In this document: positions 8,835-18,045 of the stretch, piece by piece
How the letters are laid out: every line of letters begins with the position of its first letter
Position numbering within the stretch: the first letter of the stretch is position 1
Source: Abyssogena phaseoliformis symbiont OG214
GTDB taxonomy: Bacteria > Pseudomonadota > Gammaproteobacteria > PS1 > Pseudothioglobaceae
Length of the DNA stretch: 64,000 nucleotides
Direction: 5' to 3'
Assembly (NCBI RefSeq): GCF_016592595.1
Contig: NZ_AP012977.1
Coordinates: 868,001-932,000, forward strand
Notes under the pieces: model-generated
What the model saw: only the letters and a program-made list of their open reading frames with translations
The model's database searches: none
Told to the model about the DNA's origin: nothing
Translations under genes and position numbers: made by a program

Positions 8835-9033
8835 ATGTACATTTGCAACGCAGTCACCGATAAAGACATCAAAAAAAGCAATTAACAAGGGTGCTTGTTC
8901 AATGAATGATTTAAGCACACAACTCAACGTCGGTACCTGTTGTAGTCGTTGTAAATCTTGCGCTAAAAAAATACTAAACCAGTTTTCTTTTTCACCCGCT
9001 CAAACCTTAAACCTTAAACATCCCCAGCCTTAA
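8835..9033 (+). pseudogene. bfd: Bacterioferritin-associated ferredoxin relic
   Basis: The plus strand reads MYICNAVTDKDIKK, then one extra A in an A7 run shifts the frame. With six A it would continue AINKGACSMNDLSTQLNVG, then CCSRCKSCAKKIL and a tail to a TAA at 9031-9033. Bfd proteins start MYVCLCNxVTDKD and bind [2Fe-2S] through four Cys; here the first CxC is reduced to one Cys by a two-codon loss, so even the repaired frame would lack a ligand. It is divergent from bfrB-bfrA, the usual partner whose iron core it helps to release. All three iron-storage genes are thus damaged. Confidence 0.8.
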
Positions 9034-9159
9034 AGCAACCCCAATCCCTACTTAATGACCATTACTTAACTATACCGCTTAAGTAAATTACCTTAGATCA
9101 TTTGTACTATTTTTATCAATGAATAATGACATTTCACCATTTTATTCCTTGAATTTTAA

Positions 9160-10050
9160 ATGCAGTTTATTAGCAAACAAGATATTAATAATCAATTAAC
9201 CAAGTATCACTACAGTCAAAATACGGTTCTTATTTATCAATCTTGGATTTTGCGTTTTGTAAAATATCATCATCTTAAAAGTGCTCAATTTAACTTGAGT
9301 CACATTGAAAAATATTTGTCCCATTTACTCAATAAAAAAAATTAAAAGTATCCACTCACAATCAAACGCTAAATTCAATTTTGTTTTTTTATCAAAAGAT
9401 ATTAAAAATTAGCATTAAAAAGAGTTAATCATAAGAAAAACTTGCCTGATATTCTCTCCCAAGAACAAATAGAATCAATCATCTGTCAACTAAAAGGCAC
9501 TTATCAGTTTATTGCTTACTTTATTATATAGCTGTGGTTTAAGACCAAGTGAAGTACTTAAACTTAAAATCAAAGACATTAATTTTAGCACTAATAAACT
9601 CACCATTTCCAACCCTAGGTATTTTAGAACTTTATCTTGCCCACTAAAATTATTAGCCATTTAAACCACCAAATAAAATTGGTTAAAAAACAATTTTAAA
9701 AAGATATAAAAAGTAAATATTTTCACCAAATCAAGCAAGATGAATGTTATTTATTTCCAATAAAACAATTATGCAATAACGTAGATAGGCTACTAATTAG
9801 ATTGCCTATTATTAGAAACACACTTAATTACAACCCTTCCTTGGCAGCAAAAAAGGCAAAAATAACCATGAAAATCAGCACACAAACATTCAGGCATTCC
9901 TATGCAGTGCATTTATTACAAAATCAAATTGACCTTAAAACTGTGCAAAAACTTTTAAGTCACAAATACATAGGCTCTACTTTAATTTACTCACATGCTG
10001 CACAAAAAGAAAGCTCTAATAAGCCATTATCACCACTAGACATGGTTTAA
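9160..10050 (+). pseudogene. Tyrosine recombinase (XerC/integron-integrase-like) relic
   Basis: The N-terminal SAM-like core-binding domain is visible at 9160-9345 (YHYSQNTVLIYQSWILRFVKYH). Then, in shifting frames with stops, come LPDILSQEQIESI, LLYSCGLRPSEVLKLKIKDI with the first catalytic Arg near 9540, and from 9802 the C-terminal block TFRHSYAVHLL, VQKLLSHKYIGSTLIYSH with the second Arg, His and the nucleophile Tyr region. At least three breaks separate these parts. No attachment site or cassette array was seen next to it. It marks an old mobile element beside the dead bfd gene. Confidence 0.75.
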
Positions 10051-10099
10051 TAATTGCATATTTGAACAGAGATAACATAAAATAAGGCAATCGTCATTC

Positions 10100-11254
10100 A
10101 TGATTTTTACCACTTTGGATTTAGCTAAACGCACACAAGCCAGTCAAAAAGTCACCTTTGTGGGTGCTGTTGTTGATTTTTTATTAGCAGTATTTAAAAT
10201 TATTGTAGGTTTTATTGGCAATTCTGGTGCTTTAATTGCAGATGGTATCCACTCGTGTTCTGATTTATTGTCTGATGGCTTGGTTTTATATGCCACCAAA
10301 CATTCAGCCCTTGATGCTGATGAAGAACACCCTTATGGGCATAAGCGCTTTGAAACGGTTGCCACGCTAGGTCTTGCAGTTATTTTAGCCATTGTTGGCT
10401 CGGGTGTTATTTTTGATGCCATGGCCAGATTAGCCAACCCTGCCTCACTTTCGCATAGTGCCCTACTTTTAAGCATTGCCGCTTTGTCAATTTTTTCTAA
10501 AGAGGCTTTATATTGGTATACCTTAAAGGTGGCTAATGCTTATAAATCTGACTTATTAAAAGCCAATGCTTGGCATCACCGCTCAGATGCATTGTCTTCA
10601 ATTGTAGTGTTGATTGGTATTTTTGGCAGTTTAAATGGCTATCCATATTTAGATAACATTGCGGCTATTGTTGTGGGTTTGATGGTTATCTACATTGCTT
10701 GGGAATTGGGTTTAGATGCAACCAAAGAACTAGTAGACACCTCTATTGACGCACAACAAGTGGCGCAATTAAAACACGCACTAGGGCAAATTAGTGGTGT
10801 TAATAGTGTTCACTCCCTACGCACTCGCAAAATTGGGCACACCATTTCTTGTGATGTACATGTGCAGGTTGATCCATTTTTAAGTGTTAGCGAGGGGCAT
10901 ATTATTAGTGTTAGTGTGGAGCGTGTGGCTAAAAAATGCTTAAAAGATTTAAGCGATGTAACCGTGCATATTGACGTAGAAAATGATGAAATTAATATGC
11001 CTTACGAGGCTTTGCCAGAACGCGCGCAAGCATTGGGAATTTTGACTAAAGCTTTATTTAATAATGAGTGCGATGGTGAAATTAGCCGTATTCAGTTGCA
11101 CTATTTAGGAGGCAAAATTCATGTGGATTTTTACCTACCACTTAAATGCCTCCAGCCTGATAATAGTGCCGACAAAATACTAGTAAAATTACAAGAAACT
11201 GTTAGCAAGCTTAAGGGTTTTGGCAAAATTAAAGTTTATTTTAGCCAAGATTAA
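10100..11254 (+). CDS. Cation diffusion facilitator transporter
   Basis: 384 residues, with six predicted membrane segments in the first 220. The metal site of CDF proteins is visible as DGIHSCSDLLSD in helix 2 and HHRSDALSS in helix 5, followed by a cytoplasmic domain with HTISCDVHVQVDP. CDF proteins export Zn(II), Fe(II) or related metals using the proton gradient. The protein is longer than FieF (about 300 residues) by an extra C-terminal segment of roughly 80 residues that I do not recognise. The metal cannot be assigned. It is convergent with ruvC and overlaps its 3' end by 4 nt. Confidence 0.85.
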   Translation: MIFTTLDLAKRTQASQKVTFVGAVVDFLLAVFKIIVGFIGNSGALIADGIHSCSDLLSDGLVLYATKHSALDADEEHPYGHKRFETVATLGLAVILAIVGSGVIFDAMARLANPASLSHSALLLSIAALSIFSKEALYWYTLKVANAYKSDLLKANAWHHRSDALSSIVVLIGIFGSLNGYPYLDNIAAIVVGLMVIYIAWELGLDATKELVDTSIDAQQVAQLKHALGQISGVNSVHSLRTRKIGHTISCDVHVQVDPFLSVSEGHIISVSVERVAKKCLKDLSDVTVHIDVENDEINMPYEALPERAQALGILTKALFNNECDGEISRIQLHYLGGKIHVDFYLPLKCLQPDNSADKILVKLQETVSKLKGFGKIKVYFSQD

Positions 11255-11721
11255 AGACAATGATAAGCATGGCAAATAGCGCCTGATAATGCATCTGCTG
11301 CATCTGCTTGGGGCGCTTTATTAAGTTTTAATAGCTCCTGCACCATAAACGATACTTGCTCTTTAGCGGCATGTCCATTCCCAACAACAGCTTTTTTGAT
11401 TTGATTAGGACTGTACTCAACCATCAGCCTATGATTTGAACCTGCTGCTGAAATAATAGCACCTCGCGCATGCCCAAGCTTAATTGCTGCATCAGGATTT
11501 GGACGATCAGGGCGCATAAAAGCACGCTCAATCACCACAACATCAGGCTGATATTTCTGAATAATTTGCTCGATTTCTACAAAAATAGTCGTAATGCGCT
11601 CAGGCAGCGTACCTTGAGTACGGATACAGCCACTAGATAAATAATTAAATTTAAGCTTATTGGCTTCAATTAAGCCAAAGCCTGTTATTCTTGATCCGGG
11701 ATCAATCCCTAAAATTTTCAT
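11251..11721 (-). CDS. ruvC: Holliday junction resolvase RuvC
   Basis: 156 residues, slightly short for the family. The catalytic acidic residues are visible: Asp in GIDPGS near residue 7, Glu in VVIERAF, and the two Asp in QADAADALSGA near the C-terminus. RuvC cuts four-way junctions brought by RuvAB. ruvB is present separately at 19557-20585; ruvA is not in this window. The gene stands alone between the CDF transporter and the thioredoxin gene. Confidence 0.95.
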   Translation of the reverse strand: MKILGIDPGSRITGFGLIEANKLKFNYLSSGCIRTQGTLPERITTIFVEIEQIIQKYQPDVVVIERAFMRPDRPNPDAAIKLGHARGAIISAAGSNHRLMVEYSPNQIKKAVVGNGHAAKEQVSFMVQELLKLNKAPQADAADALSGAICHAYHCL

Positions 11722-11751
11722 AAAAATATTTTATCAAAAGCTTGGGCTTTG

Positions 11752-11782
11752 TTCGACACATATTACACCCTTATGATATACT
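11752..11782 (+). promoter_or_regulatory. Probable promoter of the thioredoxin gene
   Basis: A -10 hexamer TATACT at 11777-11782 is preceded by TATGA, giving an extended -10 character. A weak -35 (TTCGAC at 11752) lies 19 nt upstream. It is 30 nt before the ATG and in the only gap between divergent ruvC and trxA. Confidence 0.45.
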
Positions 11783-11812
11783 TTTATTTTTTAAGTTTTA
11801 GGGATTAATCAA

Positions 11813-12172
11813 ATGGCAGTATTAGAATTAAACCAAAGTAATTTTGACGAAACCATTCAAAATAACGATATTGTTGTGTTGGATTTTTGGGCACCATGGT
11901 GTGGTCCTTGTAAGCAATTTGCACCTACTTATGATGAAGTCTCTGACAAAGTAGATGGTGTTATTTTTGCCAAAGTAAACACTAAAGATCAACAAGAACT
12001 GGCAAGTAATTTTCAAATCCGCTCCATTCCTACTTTGATGATTTTTAGAGAGCAAGTTGCAGTCTTTTCTCAACCAGGCGCAATGTCAGGTGCTGACTTG
12101 AAAGCTGTTATTGACAAAGCCAAAGCGCTTGATATGGATAAAGTACGTGAAGAAATTAAAGAGCAAAAATAA
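11813..12172 (+). CDS. trxA: Thioredoxin
   Basis: 119 residues with the active site WAPWCGPCK near residues 28-36 and the cis-Pro segment IRSIPTLMIF. Thioredoxins reduce protein disulfides in the cytoplasm. There is no signal peptide. The C-terminal tail (AKALDMDKVREEIKEQK) is a little longer than E. coli TrxA. It is convergent with the ArsC-like gene, leaving 3 nt between stops. It could be a second thioredoxin rather than the main one; the window shows no other. Confidence 0.88.
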   Translation: MAVLELNQSNFDETIQNNDIVVLDFWAPWCGPCKQFAPTYDEVSDKVDGVIFAKVNTKDQQELASNFQIRSIPTLMIFREQVAVFSQPGAMSGADLKAVIDKAKALDMDKVREEIKEQK

Positions 12173-12175
12173 TAG

Positions 12176-12505
12176 TTAACACAACTCTAAATAATATTTT
12201 TCGCTAAATCCAACTATAATATCATTATTCGTTACCAACACTGGACGTTTTATAAGTGTTGGATTTTTTAATACTAATTCTAAAGTAATATTATCTTTTT
12301 CTTTATCATTTAAGTTTCGATAAGTAGTAGAGCGCTTGTTGATTAGTTTTTCCCAAGTGAGCTTATCTACAAATGTTTGCAGTTTGGTTTTATCAATCGG
12401 ATTGTCACGAAAATCAATAAATTCAAAATCAACTTGATGATTAATTAAGAATTTTTGTGCTTTTTTAATGGTGTCGCAGTTTTTAATGCCATACATTTTA
12501 ATCAT
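12176..12505 (-). CDS. ArsC/Spx-family protein (YffB-like)
   Basis: 109 residues with a thioredoxin-like fold signature: MYGIKNCDTIKKAQKFL at the N-terminus with a single Cys (the CxxC second Cys is Thr-Ile-Lys), then FIDFRDNP and a late IKRPVLV block with the conserved Arg-Pro. This matches the YffB/Spx/ArsC-like group. The reaction is unknown; YffB has been linked to glutathione-dependent thiol chemistry. It overlaps the start-proximal neighbour by 4 nt, so it is the last gene of the run 16057 to 12176. Confidence 0.75.
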   Translation of the reverse strand: MIKMYGIKNCDTIKKAQKFLINHQVDFEFIDFRDNPIDKTKLQTFVDKLTWEKLINKRSTTYRNLNDKEKDNITLELVLKNPTLIKRPVLVTNNDIIVGFSEKYYLELC

Positions 12506-13134
12506 TGAATTGTCTCATTATAAAACTCTAAAATTTCTTTATTTTCATCATCAACAATAATACGTAAACCCTTGGTTGGATAATACCAGTACGACACACC
12601 CTGACTGGCCAGCTCTACTCTACTAGGCTCACCAAATAGATTAATAATCGTTTCTTTTGATAAATCTGCTTTGGGTATAAAAGTTAATGACTTAATTTTT
12701 AAATCAAACATTAACGCTTCAGCAGTTAAATTAAACGTTATTTTTCTAACGCCTGAAGGCATAACCATTGATTCTTTAATGTTGTTATTTAAACGCTCAA
12801 TGCGTTTTTGATCAAGCATTAAATTTAAAATAATACTAGTACCAATACCGCCTACTTTGGTGCTGGAAAAAAATGCTTCTAGTTCTGGCATTTTGCCCTT
12901 ACTTTCAAACAAAGAAGCCTCAACCTCAGAGCCGAATAAATGCATTGCATCGGTAAGATTACTACTACCCATAGTTAAATTAAACGCAACTGTATTGCCT
13001 TGATTATTGATAAAACTTTGCCACGGCATGGATTGGTTTTGTGGCATTTGCATGTCACGAGTCAGTAGATAAAACAGCATAAATATTGCCACTGCTGCTA
13101 ATAACACCATCGATATTATTTTGCTTTCTTTCAT
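12502..13134 (-). CDS. Membrane-anchored hypothetical protein
   Basis: 210 residues. Residues 7-26 form one membrane anchor (ISMVLLAAVAIFMLFYLLTR), and the rest appears periplasmic. A repeated idea of beta-strands is seen (FNLTMGSSNLTDAMHLFG; FDLKIKSLTFIPKADLSKE), with the second block followed by LFGEPSRVE, resembling BamE/SmpA-like small-lipoprotein folds in which a Gly-x-Pro turn follows a helix. I do not recognise the family. It is packed between two genes with 3-4 nt gaps or overlaps, so it is probably cotranscribed with dtd and glyS. Confidence 0.6.
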   Translation of the reverse strand: MKESKIISMVLLAAVAIFMLFYLLTRDMQMPQNQSMPWQSFINNQGNTVAFNLTMGSSNLTDAMHLFGSEVEASLFESKGKMPELEAFFSSTKVGGIGTSIILNLMLDQKRIERLNNNIKESMVMPSGVRKITFNLTAEALMFDLKIKSLTFIPKADLSKETIINLFGEPSRVELASQGVSYWYYPTKGLRIIVDDENKEILEFYNETIQ

Positions 13135-13137
13135 GAA

Positions 13138-13548
13138 TTATCGTTTAAATAGAGGTTTATTAGCTTTAGAACGCAGCCAGTTGAGTGTTTTAAAGGTTGG
13201 ATTGTGATTGATTAATTTAATCTCTAATTGTCGCTTGCCTGGAAATTCCATTAAAAACAAACCTAATAAAATTGATACCAGTCCTTGACCTGGCGTCACC
13301 AACATAATAATACCAGCAATCAGTAATATAAAGCCAATCAGTGTTTTAAGTATCAATTTGATTAAGTCAAAGGGTTTGTTTATTTTTAATTGCTTTTCTG
13401 AGTTTTTTAAAAAATAATTTGATGGAATTAATCCTAATAAATAAGGCATTAATAATAAACTAATGATAAAAACCACACCAGAAACGATACCAATCATTAT
13501 TAACACGTCTTCAAATTGACTTAAAAGTACCATAATGTCATCTAACAT
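13138..13548 (-). CDS. Inner-membrane protein, PGPGW-like
   Basis: 136 residues with three hydrophobic segments: residues 14-39, around 66-84, and 85-102. The segment LLIAGIIMLVTPGQGLVSILLGLFL resembles the PGPGW transmembrane family, in which a PGPG-type turn sits between two helices (here TPGQG). The C-terminus is basic (KANKPLFKR). Function unknown. It overlaps dtd by 7 nt. Confidence 0.6.
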   Translation of the reverse strand: MLDDIMVLLSQFEDVLIMIGIVSGVVFIISLLLMPYLLGLIPSNYFLKNSEKQLKINKPFDLIKLILKTLIGFILLIAGIIMLVTPGQGLVSILLGLFLMEFPGKRQLEIKLINHNPTFKTLNWLRSKANKPLFKR

Positions 13549-13979
13549 GATAATAAAAATGTCGCAGGCCCGTCATTAGTTAAAGATACTTGCATGTCAG
13601 CACCAAAAACACCACTGGCAACTTTGTGATAATCAGCCCTCATTTGGGTCAAAAAATAATCAAACAATACTTTGGCTTGTTCTGGTGACTTAGCGGTAGA
13701 AAAACCAGCTCTTGCGCCTGAATTAGTATCGGCTGCTAAGGTAAATTGAGAAACAACCAATATACCACCCAATACCTCTTTAATTGATAAATTCATTTTT
13801 TCTTGCTCACCAGCAAATACTCGATAAATCAATAACTTCTTAATCATTTTATCAACTTGTAGTTTTTCATCATTTTTCTCAAACCCTAAAAAGACCAAAA
13901 TCCCTTGCTTAATTTCCTCTGTTACTTTACCATCTACTTCAACCTTAGCATTGGAAACACGCTGGATTAGGGCTTTCAT
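13542..13979 (-). CDS. dtd: D-aminoacyl-tRNA deacylase
   Basis: 145 residues, the normal length for Dtd. Conserved motifs are SQFTLAAD near residue 78 and NDGPATF near the C-terminus (usually NDGPVTF); together they form the site that hydrolyses D-aminoacyl-tRNA at the dimer interface. It starts at ATG 13979, overlapping the glyS stop by one base (TAATG), so it is translationally coupled to glyS. Confidence 0.95.
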   Translation of the reverse strand: MKALIQRVSNAKVEVDGKVTEEIKQGILVFLGFEKNDEKLQVDKMIKKLLIYRVFAGEQEKMNLSIKEVLGGILVVSQFTLAADTNSGARAGFSTAKSPEQAKVLFDYFLTQMRADYHKVASGVFGADMQVSLTNDGPATFLLSC

Positions 13980-16057
13980 TATTTTGACAAATATGAAAAA
14001 TTAGCAATAGACCTAAATGAATAATTTACTGCCATAAGCAAACCAACTCTTTTCTCTCTAAGTTCTAAATCATCATCAAGTACCATAACATTATCAAAAA
14101 AGTCATCGATAGCAGGTTTTAATTCTAAAAGAGCGCCCACGATAAATAAATAATTTCGTTTATTTCCCTCTATTTTTTCACAGAATTCTGTGTGTGCATT
14201 TAAAAGATTTTTATCAAATTTATTGGTAAATTCTATATCTTCACCATCTATAGTTATAGATGGTTCAAGCATGTATCTACCATCAGCCGTATCTTTAGAA
14301 CTAATATTTTTAAATATATTGTTAATGCGTTTGTAAGCCCCAATCAAGCTTTTTGAATTTTCATCTTGCACAAAATTGTGCACTGCTTTAATGCGTAAGT
14401 GCCAGTCATAAACAATAGACTCACTACTTTTTACTGCTAACACTGCCTTTACAACTGTTTTATCAATATCTTGTTCTTGGTAGTACATCTCTAAACGGCT
14501 AACAGTAAAATCATAAATTTCTTGAATAATTTCTTCGTCAAATTCATACAACTTAACTGATTGTTCAATCAATTCAAATAAATCCAGCTGTGATTTTGAC
14601 CCAATCATCATGCGTAGCAAACCTAATGCCGCACGTTTTAGTGTATAAGGGTCTTTTGAGCCAGTTGGTTTGTGTCCAATACCGTAAATACCCACAATAC
14701 TATCAACTTTATCGGCAATTGCAACACATAAACCCTCTTTTGTAGAGGGCAATGTATCGCCTGAAAATCTTGGATGGTAATGCTCACTGATAGCACTTGC
14801 GACTACTGGGTCTTCGCCATCATTAAGGGCGTAATATCCACCCATCACTCCTTGTAAATCGGCAAACTCACTCACCATATCAGTGATTAAATCCGTTTTC
14901 GATAGTAGCCCTGCGCGTGCACTGTGTTTTGTATTTGCACCAATAATATCAGCAATATAGCCCGATAATGTTTCAATGCGCCTAGCTTTCTCACCCATTG
15001 AACCAAGTCCATCCATGAATAACACTCTGTCTAATTTTGGAATTCTAGATTCTAAAGTAGTTGACTTATCTTGCTCCCAGAAAAATTCTGAATCAGCTAG
15101 CCGTGGACGAATTACACGCTCATTACCATCGACAATCACTGATAAATCACTAGACTCAATATTAGCAACTGAAATAAATGCTGACATCAAATTACCATCC
15201 GTATCCAACATATGAAAATACTTTTGATGCGACTTCATTGCAGAAATAAGCGCCTCTTTCGGCACATCTAAGAATTTATTTGAAAAACTACCCGAAAATG
15301 CACGTGGATATTCAACCAATGCACAAACTTCGTCAAGCAAAGATTCATCAATAACCACAATAGCATTATTATTTTTCGCCACCTGCATCACTTGCTTTCG
15401 AATAATTTCCTTACGTGCATTAAAATTAACTTCAATTTGTGCTTTTTCAAGGAGAGTTTTTTGATAATCCTTAGCGTAAGCAATGCCAAATGTGCGCTCA
15501 CCTGTGAAACGTAAGCCTCTGGTTGTATTGTTAGAAGTCAAACCCATAATCGAAGCTGGCACAACATCAGAACCTAGCATCATAATCAGCCAATGCGTTG
15601 GGCGTACAAAATACGTATCTAAATCACTCCAGCGCATGGGTTTAGCAATAGGGATATTTTGAATGCTAGCATCAATAGCAGATTCAAGTAAATCTATCGT
15701 TTTAAAGCCTTTTTGCTGTTTAGTGAAAAAATAATATTCCGTCTTGCCAAATACTTTTTTCGCTAACACATTCTTGGCCACACCACAAGATTTAGCAAAG
15801 CCCTCAATGGCTTGGTTAGGTGCACTAATTGGTGGGCCTTTGCGCTCAATAGTTTGATCATTTTGTTGCAGTTGAAGGTTACTAACTAGCACTGCTAAAC
15901 GACGAGGCGTGGCAAAAGATTCAACGCTTGAATAAGACAGTTTAAGTTTATCCAGTTCAGTGGTTAAATTGTGCGTAAGTGCATTGGATAATTGTTGTAA
16001 ACGCTTTGGTGGAAGCTCTTCGCATCCAAGCTCTAATAAAAAATCTTGTGTATTCAT
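13979..16057 (-). CDS. glyS: Glycyl-tRNA synthetase beta subunit
   Basis: About 692 residues. Family landmarks are [13 protein letters not shown] at the N-terminus, [32 protein letters not shown], and the HD-like region [16 protein letters not shown]. The start is set at the ATG 16057, which begins directly with the conserved [11 protein letters not shown]; an upstream TTG at 16081 would add eight residues without a ribosome site. With GlyQ it charges tRNA-Gly as an alpha2beta2 enzyme. Unusually, glyQ is about 14 kb away at 30482. It is followed by dtd with a 1-nt overlap. Confidence 0.95.
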   Translation of the reverse strand: MNTQDFLLELGCEELPPKRLQQLSNALTHNLTTELDKLKLSYSSVESFATPRRLAVLVSNLQLQQNDQTIERKGPPISAPNQAIEGFAKSCGVAKNVLAKKVFGKTEYYFFTKQQKGFKTIDLLESAIDASIQNIPIAKPMRWSDLDTYFVRPTHWLIMMLGSDVVPASIMGLTSNNTTRGLRFTGERTFGIAYAKDYQKTLLEKAQIEVNFNARKEIIRKQVMQVAKNNNAIVVIDESLLDEVCALVEYPRAFSGSFSNKFLDVPKEALISAMKSHQKYFHMLDTDGNLMSAFISVANIESSDLSVIVDGNERVIRPRLADSEFFWEQDKSTTLESRIPKLDRVLFMDGLGSMGEKARRIETLSGYIADIIGANTKHSARAGLLSKTDLITDMVSEFADLQGVMGGYYALNDGEDPVVASAISEHYHPRFSGDTLPSTKEGLCVAIADKVDSIVGIYGIGHKPTGSKDPYTLKRAALGLLRMMIGSKSQLDLFELIEQSVKLYEFDEEIIQEIYDFTVSRLEMYYQEQDIDKTVVKAVLAVKSSESIVYDWHLRIKAVHNFVQDENSKSLIGAYKRINNIFKNISSKDTADGRYMLEPSITIDGEDIEFTNKFDKNLLNAHTEFCEKIEGNKRNYLFIVGALLELKPAIDDFFDNVMVLDDDLELREKRVGLLMAVNYSFRSIANFSYLSK

Positions 16058-16073
16058 AAGGGTGTATTTTATC

Positions 16074-16775
16074 TTAGACAATTTGGAATCTTAACTTACC
16101 ATCTGATAAATCAATCATCACTTGACGTGCATATAATTTGGTTGGCACCACATCAAATCGTTTATAAATGCCAGCAATGGATATTAATTGCGCATTAAAA
16201 GATTGCACAAAAATAGTGGCTTTTTCATCACCATCAATGCCCGCAAACAAACACCCTTGTACTTCTTTGTAGGCTGAAATATTGCCAAATGACATAATTT
16301 CAGCGCCCGATTTAACCTCATCCAAAAGAACCAAATCACTATCTTTTGCAATAATTTGTTCAAACGAATTAACCTCATTAGTGACAACTTTAGGCGCTTG
16401 ATAGGCTTTATCCTGAAGTAAGCTTAATGCGGTTTTGGTTGTTTTTTCTTGAATTGACTCGGGCTTATTGGACGTAAGTGATTTACCAAACACAGCCATA
16501 CCAGAAAACTTAGCAAAATCAATTAACTCTTGCTTATCTGAACGAATGCCCACTGCCACCATATCATTTTGGGTCAAAATTTCAACCAGTACTGCCAATT
16601 CATTTGCAGATAAATTTTTATCCTCAATTTGAATAATAACAGGTGCATATTGAAATTGCTGCTTGTTATCGCAACTCAGAGTGTTAATTTTCTGTGCCAA
16701 TACATCAGTATCATTAGTACGTATTTTGAGTGTATAAAGCACTTCAGATTGAGTAATAATTTCAACCTTGTTCAA
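16074..16775 (-). CDS. minC: Septum-site-determining protein MinC
   Basis: The N-terminal domain has [12 protein letters not shown] and MVAVGIRS. The C-terminal beta-helix has [38 protein letters not shown] and [11 protein letters not shown]. MinC inhibits FtsZ polymerisation away from midcell. I place the start at TTG 16775: GGTGGAG lies 4 nt upstream and the TTG overlaps the stop of the upstream gene (TTGA), a usual coupling. An upstream frame to 16811 would add 12 non-conserved residues. minD and minE are not in this window. Confidence 0.88.
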   Translation of the reverse strand: MNKVEIITQSEVLYTLKIRTNDTDVLAQKINTLSCDNKQQFQYAPVIIQIEDKNLSANELAVLVEILTQNDMVAVGIRSDKQELIDFAKFSGMAVFGKSLTSNKPESIQEKTTKTALSLLQDKAYQAPKVVTNEVNSFEQIIAKDSDLVLLDEVKSGAEIMSFGNISAYKEVQGCLFAGIDGDEKATIFVQSFNAQLISIAGIYKRFDVVPTKLYARQVMIDLSDGKLRFQIV

Positions 16776-17164
16776 TTTCTCCACCCTTGAGTACAATCCA
16801 AAAAATGCCAAACGCGTGTCATACCAGTATCACCACTTAGCATAAGTTCTAACGGCGTTTTATGCTTGAATTTTTTAACCGAGCGCTTTAACCAAATTGC
16901 CCCATATTCTTTATTGGTTGGAAAAGTTGTACCCAAAGACTCACTAATTCCTAAAATCATTTCAGTGCGTTTTGCCAATTGCTCATCAAAATAAAACGAC
17001 TTATCTAAACGTCTGTATAAGTACAAATGTCTAGGCTTAATAACCCCATATAGGCCTAATAATTTCAATTGCTCAACATCTTCTAAATGCCAATTTTCTA
17101 AGATTTGAGACAGCTGAAAAGTAAGCTTTGACTGAGCCTTATCATCTAACTTGGAAATATCCAT
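16772..17164 (-). CDS. DUF2384-like protein (MbcA/ParS/Xre antitoxin C-terminal domain)
   Basis: 130 residues. The C-terminal half reads GAIWLKRSVKKFKHKTPLELMLSGDTG, the pattern of the MbcA/ParS/Xre toxin-binding domain, usually found in antitoxins of RES-domain toxins. The N-terminal half is helical (QSKLTFQLSQILENWHLEDVEQLKL) and could be an HTH. No RES toxin or other partner is adjacent: it sits between tolA, with a 1-nt overlap, and minC. A stand-alone housekeeping role is therefore more likely than a toxin-antitoxin pair. Confidence 0.65.
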   Translation of the reverse strand: MDISKLDDKAQSKLTFQLSQILENWHLEDVEQLKLLGLYGVIKPRHLYLYRRLDKSFYFDEQLAKRTEMILGISESLGTTFPTNKEYGAIWLKRSVKKFKHKTPLELMLSGDTGMTRVWHFLDCTQGWRN

Positions 17165-18045
17165 TAATTGACCCTAAAGTGAAACAAGACTTGCGCATCA
17201 AATACGCTCTTATCAGGCGCATGTGGTAATGGCGATGCTTTATAAACAGCACGCTCAATTGAGTCTTTAAATGATTGCGCCTTAGCGCTGTTATCAACAT
17301 TACAAGATTTAAGGTGGACACTTTTTACTTGTCCATTCAAATCTTGTAAAATTTCAACGTCACAACCCCAACTATCTTTCGCGCCTTGATAACGCCATTT
17401 TTCTTTTATTCTTGAAGCAATTTGATTGATATAGTTAAGTTTTAGCTCATTTAAAATATCCTCTTGAGCGAGTTGTCTATCTTGGTCTTCTTCAGCCTGA
17501 ATTTCTTTTTTCAATGAGCGCTTGTCTTGTTCTTTTTTGAATTTTTTAGCTTCGACTTGGCGTAATTTTTCAATTACTTGTTTTTTATTTTCTGCTTCAA
17601 GGGCTTTCTTCTCAGCCAATTTCTTTTTCTTTAAGGCTTGTTTACTTTTTCTTTCAGCTTTCTTTCTTTTGGCTTGTGCAATGATTTTAGCTTTTTTTTC
17701 TTGTTTAACTTTAGCTTTGAGTTTTTTCAAGCGTTGTTGTTCTTTATAACGTTCATTCTCAACTTTTTTTTCTGCACGTTGTAACGCTTCAAGACGCTTT
17801 TCTCGCTTTTGCTTAATATTGATTAATCGTTGTTTTTCTTTTTTAATTTCAGTTAAATCAATCGTCACTGCTTTAAGTGTCATGCTTGATTTAGCAGTCT
17901 GTTTTGGAATTTCCCAACGTTGAACATTTGAAAATAGCAAGCCAATAACCAACCCAACATGAAGCACAATTGCCACCCAAAAAGCAAAAGGGTGTTGCCT
18001 GGCAATTTTAGGCGGTTTAATTTTTTTTAAAAAATCAATGTTCAT
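17164..18045 (-). CDS. tolA: Tol-Pal system protein TolA
   Basis: 293 residues: an N-terminal membrane helix (PFAFWVAIVLHVGLVIGLLF, residues 20-39), a long Lys/Glu/Ala-rich coiled middle (about residues 68-195), and a C-terminal globular domain with SRIKEKWRYQG and LPHAPDKSVFD typical of TolA domain III. TolA spans the periplasm and links TolQR in the inner membrane to TolB-Pal during constriction. It starts exactly where tolR stops. tolB and pal are not downstream; the next genes are the DUF2384-like gene and minC. Confidence 0.93.
   Translation of the reverse strand: MNIDFLKKIKPPKIARQHPFAFWVAIVLHVGLVIGLLFSNVQRWEIPKQTAKSSMTLKAVTIDLTEIKKEKQRLINIKQKREKRLEALQRAEKKVENERYKEQQRLKKLKAKVKQEKKAKIIAQAKRKKAERKSKQALKKKKLAEKKALEAENKKQVIEKLRQVEAKKFKKEQDKRSLKKEIQAEEDQDRQLAQEDILNELKLNYINQIASRIKEKWRYQGAKDSWGCDVEILQDLNGQVKSVHLKSCNVDNSAKAQSFKDSIERAVYKASPLPHAPDKSVFDAQVLFHFRVN

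Noticed and set aside
12502-13134. Assignment of the anchored hypothetical protein to BamE/SmpA
   Set aside because: There is only a vague strand-helix-turn similarity and no lipobox; bamE proper is at 24797.
16772-17164. Toxin-antitoxin pair from the DUF2384-like gene
   Set aside because: No RES-domain or other toxin gene is adjacent; both neighbours are housekeeping genes.
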